The notes under the pieces are model-generated. The model was given only the letters and a program-made list of their open reading frames with translations, was not told the DNA's origin and did not search any database. This document shows positions 59,301-64,000 of a stretch of 64,000 nt of DNA, piece by piece; position 1 is the stretch's first letter; every line of letters starts with the position of its first letter. The translations under genes were made by a program, and so were the position numbers. Source of the stretch: Eumeta japonica (taxonomy: Eukaryota; Arthropoda; Insecta; Lepidoptera; Psychidae). The DNA lies in NCBI GenBank assembly GCA_005406025.1, contig BGZK01000140.1, forward strand, positions 1 through 64,000, read 5' to 3'.

Positions 59301-61005
59301 AAATTTACCGTACGATGTTACCAGGACAAAATTAGGAAAACCGTCGACGATAACTGTCAGTCGTATGCATACCAAATATCATACATATTAACGCAACCGT
59401 TCGCATGTGCGTCATCCGCACGAGCACTCGGCGGGCGCCCCGACCACAAATACAGATGAGCCTGTCGCTCGCCTGTTCCGATTTAAAATTTAAAACTCGC
59501 TCGTGTGTTTCCATACTTTGATATACGGAAAACCGGGCTTCGATATCGGTTTTCGCGGCTGCGATTTCATTTTGTAACGTAATCGACGGACGTAAATCTA
59601 CTTTTTTAACTGTAGACAACGTTATGTAAAGAAAAATGAATGATAATAGCGCTAATGATGATTCTGTACGTCACTGCTTATTATTGAAGTTACCAGTGAT
59701 TTGTGTACCCGGCTCTTGTTTCTTTTACGATGTGCGGGCAATGAAATTCGTGCGGCTATTAATTACGAACTTATTGTATTTCAATACTACAATGATGGCA
59801 AAGTGCTCTGGAACCTAGAATTGTCACAGGATTGAACTCTAGTTTACTGATAAATCCGCTTGGTTTGCTTCCGAGCGTTGCTCAGGGCATCTAGGTGCAT
59901 CTGATCGCAAAGGAAATCGAAAACAGATTTTGGTTACTGGCCGAGGTTGGTTCCGAGGGACGTTGGTCACCCTTGTACCGGAAAGAAACGTGCTGGCTCT
60001 GGGCAACTGGGTTTATTTTTGGAAATGTTAGAGTTACGTGAATTATTTCACAGAGAGCGGTGTCCGTGAGATACGAGGAAAGAATCGTGTCTACGGAACT
60101 ATGGACTCTCGTATGAGGTCGCTTCAAAGCCAAACCTGTTTTAGACGGTTTACAAACATACTCAGTTGTATTTATTATGTACAATAGATTAAAACGATAA
60201 TAACATTTCAGTTATAATTTTTGAATTCCAAAACCTGCTTTTGAAGTTATTTTAGAAAACGTTACATATTCTCGTAATCAATATAACCCATCGCTAAGAG
60301 ACGCCTTGTTAGTTTTTAGGTATCCAAAAATTATAATTGATATATATTTCGCCAATCGCAATCGCATTAGACTAATGACAGTATTGAAGATGCCAGTGTT
60401 GCAACATTCATTTATTATAATAAAAAACCGAACATTCGACTTTTTGAGAATCGGTTATATGAATTAATATAAAATAAGTTAATAATAAGTATGACGAAGA
60501 ACAGAAACAGTACTTAGTACAAGTCGTCGCAATGCATAGAAACAACTTCTGAATGTTAGTGAACAAATATTAATGATGCCGCGAATTCAGGTATAGTTAT
60601 ATATACGATATAGTACTTATATCGATGTTTAGTTTAAAATTCACTTTTAATTAGGGTATTTGAATAAGTAGTTTTTAAAATTATAAATTTTGGATCGTTG
60701 TAATGTGTATTGTCAGTGTAAGAACTTAAGGCAATAAATTCAAAAGGACAGATTTGTAATTTTGAATTTACTGATTTATTAACTTCGTCTTTCACGTTCT
60801 GTAGCTTGAAAACTATTAGTTATACAGCTTTAGTTTATGGGAACTTTTTTGTAGAAAATTTAATGCCCTACAAGAGCGTTATATTTTCCAAAAAAATATT
60901 TTTAACAAAACGTTTGAACGAAAAAAAAATCGTTTTATTCAAATGGGTATTCGAATTTAATACACTTATAATTCTTTTTTTAACTAGGATATTTCGAATA
61001 AAAAA
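59301..61005. other. Non-coding stretch, nothing recognised
   Basis: Minus-strand frames of 95 and 97 codons (59332-59619 and 59891-60184) show no motif I recognise and lack clear splice sites. The remainder is AT-rich. Confidence 0.35.
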
Positions 61006-61463
61006 AATTGGTTGCCTGTAAAGTCGGTATACGGGCGAAAGTTTTACGTGACAACGACTTTGAGTGGTAAAATCATTTTAATGTGAATATTCATTCGTAT
61101 AGTAGGAAGAAGGATGAAATAATAGTAACAATTTAAAACATTTATTTATACAAAGAACTGGCAACGTGTAAACTTGTAGGCAGGCGCCTAAGTAAATAGA
61201 AGCAAGACATGAACCGGTGTGTATGCCTATCTCCCACTCTCTCTCTCGCCTTAGGCGGGCTAACTGTGCTGGAGGAAGGGACGCGTGCCTTTCACTTTTT
61301 ATGTCTGTCTCTCTCGCTCTTAGGCGGGCTAACCATGCCCGAGTGGAAGGGACGCGTGCCCTCACCCGCCTCATTGTGAGCGCATAACGTGAGCGGAGCG
61401 TAACGCAGTTTCTTGAAGTGTCACCCGGCAAACCAATTTATAAGACGTTGTCACGTCAAAAAA
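61006..61463 (+). mobile_element. Unnamed ~0.5-kb element, copy 3 of 3
   Basis: It has the ends of copies 1 and 2 (ATTGGTTGCCTGTAAAGTCG and AAGACGTTGTCACGTCAAAA), in the same orientation. It lacks the middle AT-rich part found in the other two, and carries an extra unit of the GGAAGGGACGCGTGCCTTTC / CTCTCGCTCTTAGGCGGGCT block. It lies about 220 bases upstream of NPC1 exon 3. Confidence 0.75.
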
Positions 61464-61684
61464 AATTGCCTATTGTGGATATATAGTTAATAAGCGAAAT
61501 CCCATATAACATATAACAACATAAAAAATTTCTTGAACATATAAAAATGCACAATATTTAAGCAAATTAAATATAAGGTAGGTAGCGTGCTAGCTACACG
61601 CAGTAAAGAATTATTTAAAAAGAATTGTGTACATATTTGATGTAGCGAAATGAAATAATACAATTTTTGTTCGTTGATAAACAG

Positions 61685-61903
61685 CCTCTGCTCGAGAAGT
61701 ACTGCCCGGACGTCGCGGCCGGGCGTCTCCTGCTGCGACAAGGCCCAGCTCGACCAGATCAACAGCAACATCGGCTCTGGCCGAGAGCCTGCTGAGCCGG
61801 TGTCCCGTCTGCCGGAGAACTTCGTCCAGCACGTCTGCGGCATGACCTCCCACTCCCAATCAGAAACAGTTCCTGTTCCCCAAGAAGACATCTGACTATA
61901 AAA
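61685..61903 (+). pseudogene. NPC1 exon 3, frameshifted
   Basis: After an acceptor (TTGATAAACAG) the plus strand reads PLLEKYCPDVAAG, then in shifted frames VSCCDKAQLDQINSNI, ALAESLLSRCPVC, ENFVQHVCGMT and NQKQFLFPKKTSDYK, ending at donor GTACGT (61904). The CCD, SRCP-x-C and F-x-x-x-x-C-x-x-T blocks in this spacing are the next part of the NPC1 N-terminal domain after exon 2. Four single-base changes break the frame: extra bases near 61721-61724, 61773 and 61854-61857, and one missing near 61814. A TCC (Ser) also stands where a conserved Cys is expected (61848-61850). Splice phases (0 in, 1 out) fit exon 2 and exon 4. It may be a decayed exon or a real exon with sequencing errors; GC-rich runs make errors plausible. 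It lies on the strand opposite to exons 1-2. Confidence 0.85.
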
Positions 61904-62228
61904 GTACGTAAAGCGTTTTTAAATTCTTTTTTTTTTTATTATATATTACAAATATTTTTGGAATGGAGTAGTTTCATCACTCCAGCCGAAGAAAGTATTT
62001 TGTGGTTTTATTTTAGTGGTATGAATTGCGCAAAAACCCTTCAATCTTATATATATCTCACCCAAAAAGGGAAAGAATATCTTTGAATATATGTACATCA
62101 TATCTACAAGTTGCAGTTGTATATGAAAATCTCATTGAATGATCTCATTTTTATTAACATATTTGTTTCATAGTTAAAAAGCTATGTATAATTCAGTACG
62201 GTGACCCCTTGACTTACGTGTATTTCAG

Positions 62229-62305
62229 ATCGCACGGTGATTGAAGAGTTAGATTACCACTTGAGCAGCACTTACATGGGAGCTACGTTTAACTCGTGTT
62301 CTCAA
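62229..62305 (+). CDS. NPC1 exon 4
   Basis: This 77-base exon is bounded by an acceptor (GTGTATTTCAG) and a donor (CTCAA/GTGAGG). With the single base left over from exon 3 it reads Asn-Arg-Thr, then VIEELDYHLSSTYMGATFNS and Cys-Ser-Gln, with no stop or shift. The pattern of a hydrophobic-acidic stretch, Tyr-Xaa-x-Ser/Thr, then F-N-S-C-S-Q is the NPC1 segment preceding the conserved Leu-Met-Cys-Gly region, which is not in the window. It starts phase 1 and ends phase 0. It is intact, unlike exon 3 only 325 bases upstream. Confidence 0.85.
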
Positions 62306-63415
62306 GTGAGGGATACTGTTTTATTATTACATTATGTTATTTGAAAACTAACAGGACACGACTTGAACGGTTCAAATTGAACCGTCATCGGCATATAATG
62401 CATAACCTATGCATTAAGCTCTTTTTCTTCTATCCCAAACGGAACCTTTATAGTTTCCGGACATTTCCGTCCGTCTATCTTTATGTCACGGGAATTTTAC
62501 TCAAAAATTACAAGAAATATAACGTTGAGAATTGGAGTATAAGTTTTTTGTATAAGCCGCTATTTAGTTTGGTAGTTAATAAACAAAAATAAAAATTTAA
62601 GGGGGATGGGGGGCACTCCATACATGTAACGGAATCTAAAAATAAATTTTTTCTAGTAAACAACTTGTGGCACGTATTTTGACAGTTCTTTAAAAACACT
62701 TAAGTTTCTAAGCAATTTTTTTGATTAAGTGAGTATTTTGAAAATAATCGGTCCGAAAGTCGTATGAATTCTGTTAAAAGCATATTCAAACTCATTTTGA
62801 ACATGATCGGATATATCGTTTTTGAGTTATTGCCGAAAAACTGCGCTTTTCAACAAAAGGACGTAGGTGCCATGAAGATATGCTTTTTTGCTGATGCACT
62901 TATTCACATAATTAGACTTATATATTCTCAGTTCTAAGGAGTCGTAACCCAGTCGAGCGATAGTTCGTATATGGGAAAGACCAGTGTTAGCTTTGGGTGT
63001 AAGTGTTCATGTGGCGAACTCTCTGCCAGTAGGTAATCATTGCAACACAATATTGTACAATCAAAAGGAAAAGAGTTACCACCAGACGATTGCAGTTTTC
63101 GTCTACGTATTTCCTGAAATGTGCTCATTACACAGGAAACGACAAGAAAACAAAGAAATTGACCAGAACGACCGCAGTTAAATTATTATTCGGCTTATAA
63201 ATACATTTAGATTGTTTTTGTTCGGAACGGCCATAGTTATTATATGAATTATAAATACTTATAGGTTGCTTTAAAATTGGTGTTTAAGCGTTAAATGAAG
63301 ATAATGGTTGTACTATTTATGTTAATAGGCATATGTACAGTCGGCAACGCATAAACTAACACTAAAATACGATTTCCCGCGTAAATTTATTATATATTGA
63401 TGAAGAGCGGGGAGG
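62306..63415 (+). other. Start of NPC1 intron 4 as assembled
   Basis: No fifth NPC1 exon was found before the window end. The sequence is AT-rich, with a G-rich patch near 62600 (GGGGGATGGGGGGCACTCC). Short open frames have no recognisable motif. Confidence 0.4.
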
Positions 63416-63422
63416 GGGGACA

Positions 63423-63518
63423 TATATATAAGCCGTTAAGAGAAAATCGGCTCTCATTCGACGTCCGGTCACATTCGACGTCCGGTCTCCGCGCTGAACG
63501 GTCGCGCTACAGCGCCCG
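63423..63518 (+). promoter_or_regulatory. Candidate TATA-type promoter and transcript start
   Basis: TATATATAAG at 63423-63432 is followed about 25-30 bases on by TCATTCG, an insect initiator-like motif. CATTCGACGTCCGGTC occurs twice in tandem (63455-63470 and 63472-63487). GTAAGT at 63519 could be a donor, and a TCTGTTGCAG at 63567 a possible acceptor, though 49 bases is very short for an intron. Either a host gene or the 5' end of a retroelement starts here. Confidence 0.4.
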
Positions 63519-63920
63519 GTAAGTGTGTGAGTTACGAGTTGCTAGTCTTCAGTGTGTTCTGTTGCAGGTGTGCGACGCCGAGCCACATAGCGCCGTCACA
63601 TCACCACCACCGTGCCGGGGTAACCTAACGGTGTCAACAACCGGCACGAGGTGGTATCCGTGTTCTAGTTGACGCATGCACCGCGATCCCCGCCTGCGGG
63701 TCGCGCCGAGCGTTGCGCGCGTCGTGTTCCGCGCGCGTCGTCGCGTTTGCGCCTACCGCACCGCGCCCCGCGTCCCCGCGCCCCGCGCCCCCGCGCCCCT
63801 GCGCCCCTTCTATTTCTGTTTTACCACACGACCTGCCTGCGCGCCGCGCGGTCGTCGCGTCGCACCATCTGCGGTGTGCGGGAGCGTTCGACATCGGCCG
63901 AACACCTTGCGGCTACCGCA

Positions 63921-64000
63921 ATGGATAAGGCGAAACCAAGCGTTCCTAACGGAGCGCGGCCACCTCGACCTCCTGCGGGAGTTCGAGGCATACTGCTCTT
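63921..64000 (+). CDS. Start of an unrecognised ORF, cut by the window edge
   Basis: ATG at 63921 (context CTACCGCA/ATGG) opens 26 codons that continue past the edge: MDKAKPSVPNGARPPRPPAG, then Val-Arg-Gly-Ile-Leu-Leu. The N-terminus is Pro/Arg-rich without a signal peptide. It lies about 465 bases after the TATA-like promoter, in a very GC- and CpG-rich leader (63450-63920) with an 8-bp-stem hairpin (CGTGCCGG/CCGGCACG, 63611-63648). I do not recognise it. A host gene inside an NPC1 intron, or a retroelement Gag, are both possible. Confidence 0.35.
   Translation, partial: MDKAKPSVPNGARPPRPPAGVRGILL

Noticed and set aside
59332..60184. Two minus-strand frames of 95 and 97 codons
   Set aside because: No recognisable domain, no credible splice sites, and their composition is like the surrounding non-coding DNA.
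56900..61680. A second set of NPC1 exons 1-2 on the plus strand upstream of exon 3 (independent paralogue)
   Set aside because: No signal-peptide exon or C-VWYG-C motif was seen between the right arm and exon 3. Intron 2 could be longer than this space only if exon 2 lay inside or beyond the arm, which brings back the inversion explanation.

Overview
This looks like eukaryotic nuclear DNA from an insect, most likely a moth or butterfly. It is AT-rich, has multi-kilobase introns with GT...AG junctions, and is packed with fragments of RTE, Jockey and R1 non-LTR retrotransposons, hAT, pogo/Tigger-like and PIF/Harbinger-like elements, Helitron-like ends and tRNA-derived SINE-like pieces of the kind common in Lepidoptera. 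The order assignment is inference from repeat style and protein similarity; no search was run. There are no prokaryotic genes, CRISPR arrays or intact tRNA genes.

The one recognisable host gene is NPC1 (Niemann-Pick C1, lysosomal sterol transporter). Four exons covering the start of its N-terminal sterol-binding domain are visible: exon 1 (signal peptide, minus strand, 45470-45538), exon 2 (minus, 24075-24194), exon 3 (PLUS, 61685-61903) and exon 4 (PLUS, 62229-62305). Intron phases agree across all three junctions (0, 0, 1) and the protein reads continuously, yet exons 1-2 and exons 3-4 lie on opposite strands. The 49-kb block holding exons 1-2 is bordered by two arms of a roughly 3-kb inverted repeat (1-3990 and 53284-56660). 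Flipping the block between the arms puts all four exons on the plus strand in the right order. So the window holds either a real inversion that breaks NPC1, or an assembly inversion at the repeat. Exon 3 also carries four single-base indels.

Layout. 1-4 kb: left arm, interrupted by a 1-kb dispersed repeat. 4-24 kb: mostly non-coding, with MITEs, two copies of an unnamed 0.5-kb element, and a possible signal-peptide exon near 19.1 kb. 24-45.5 kb: NPC1 intron 1, carrying Helitron-like elements, RTE and Jockey relics, SINE-like pieces and a pogo/Tigger-like MITE. 45.5-48 kb: NPC1 exon 1, then a small two-exon gene (minus) for a membrane protein I do not recognise. 48-53.3 kb: a nest of LINE, MITE and hAT fragments. 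53.3-56.7 kb: right arm, carrying a solo LTR and a 17-bp minisatellite absent from the left arm. 57-61.5 kb: more repeats. 61.7-62.3 kb: NPC1 exons 3-4. 63.4-64 kb: a GC-rich, TATA-bearing start of a transcription unit cut by the window edge.
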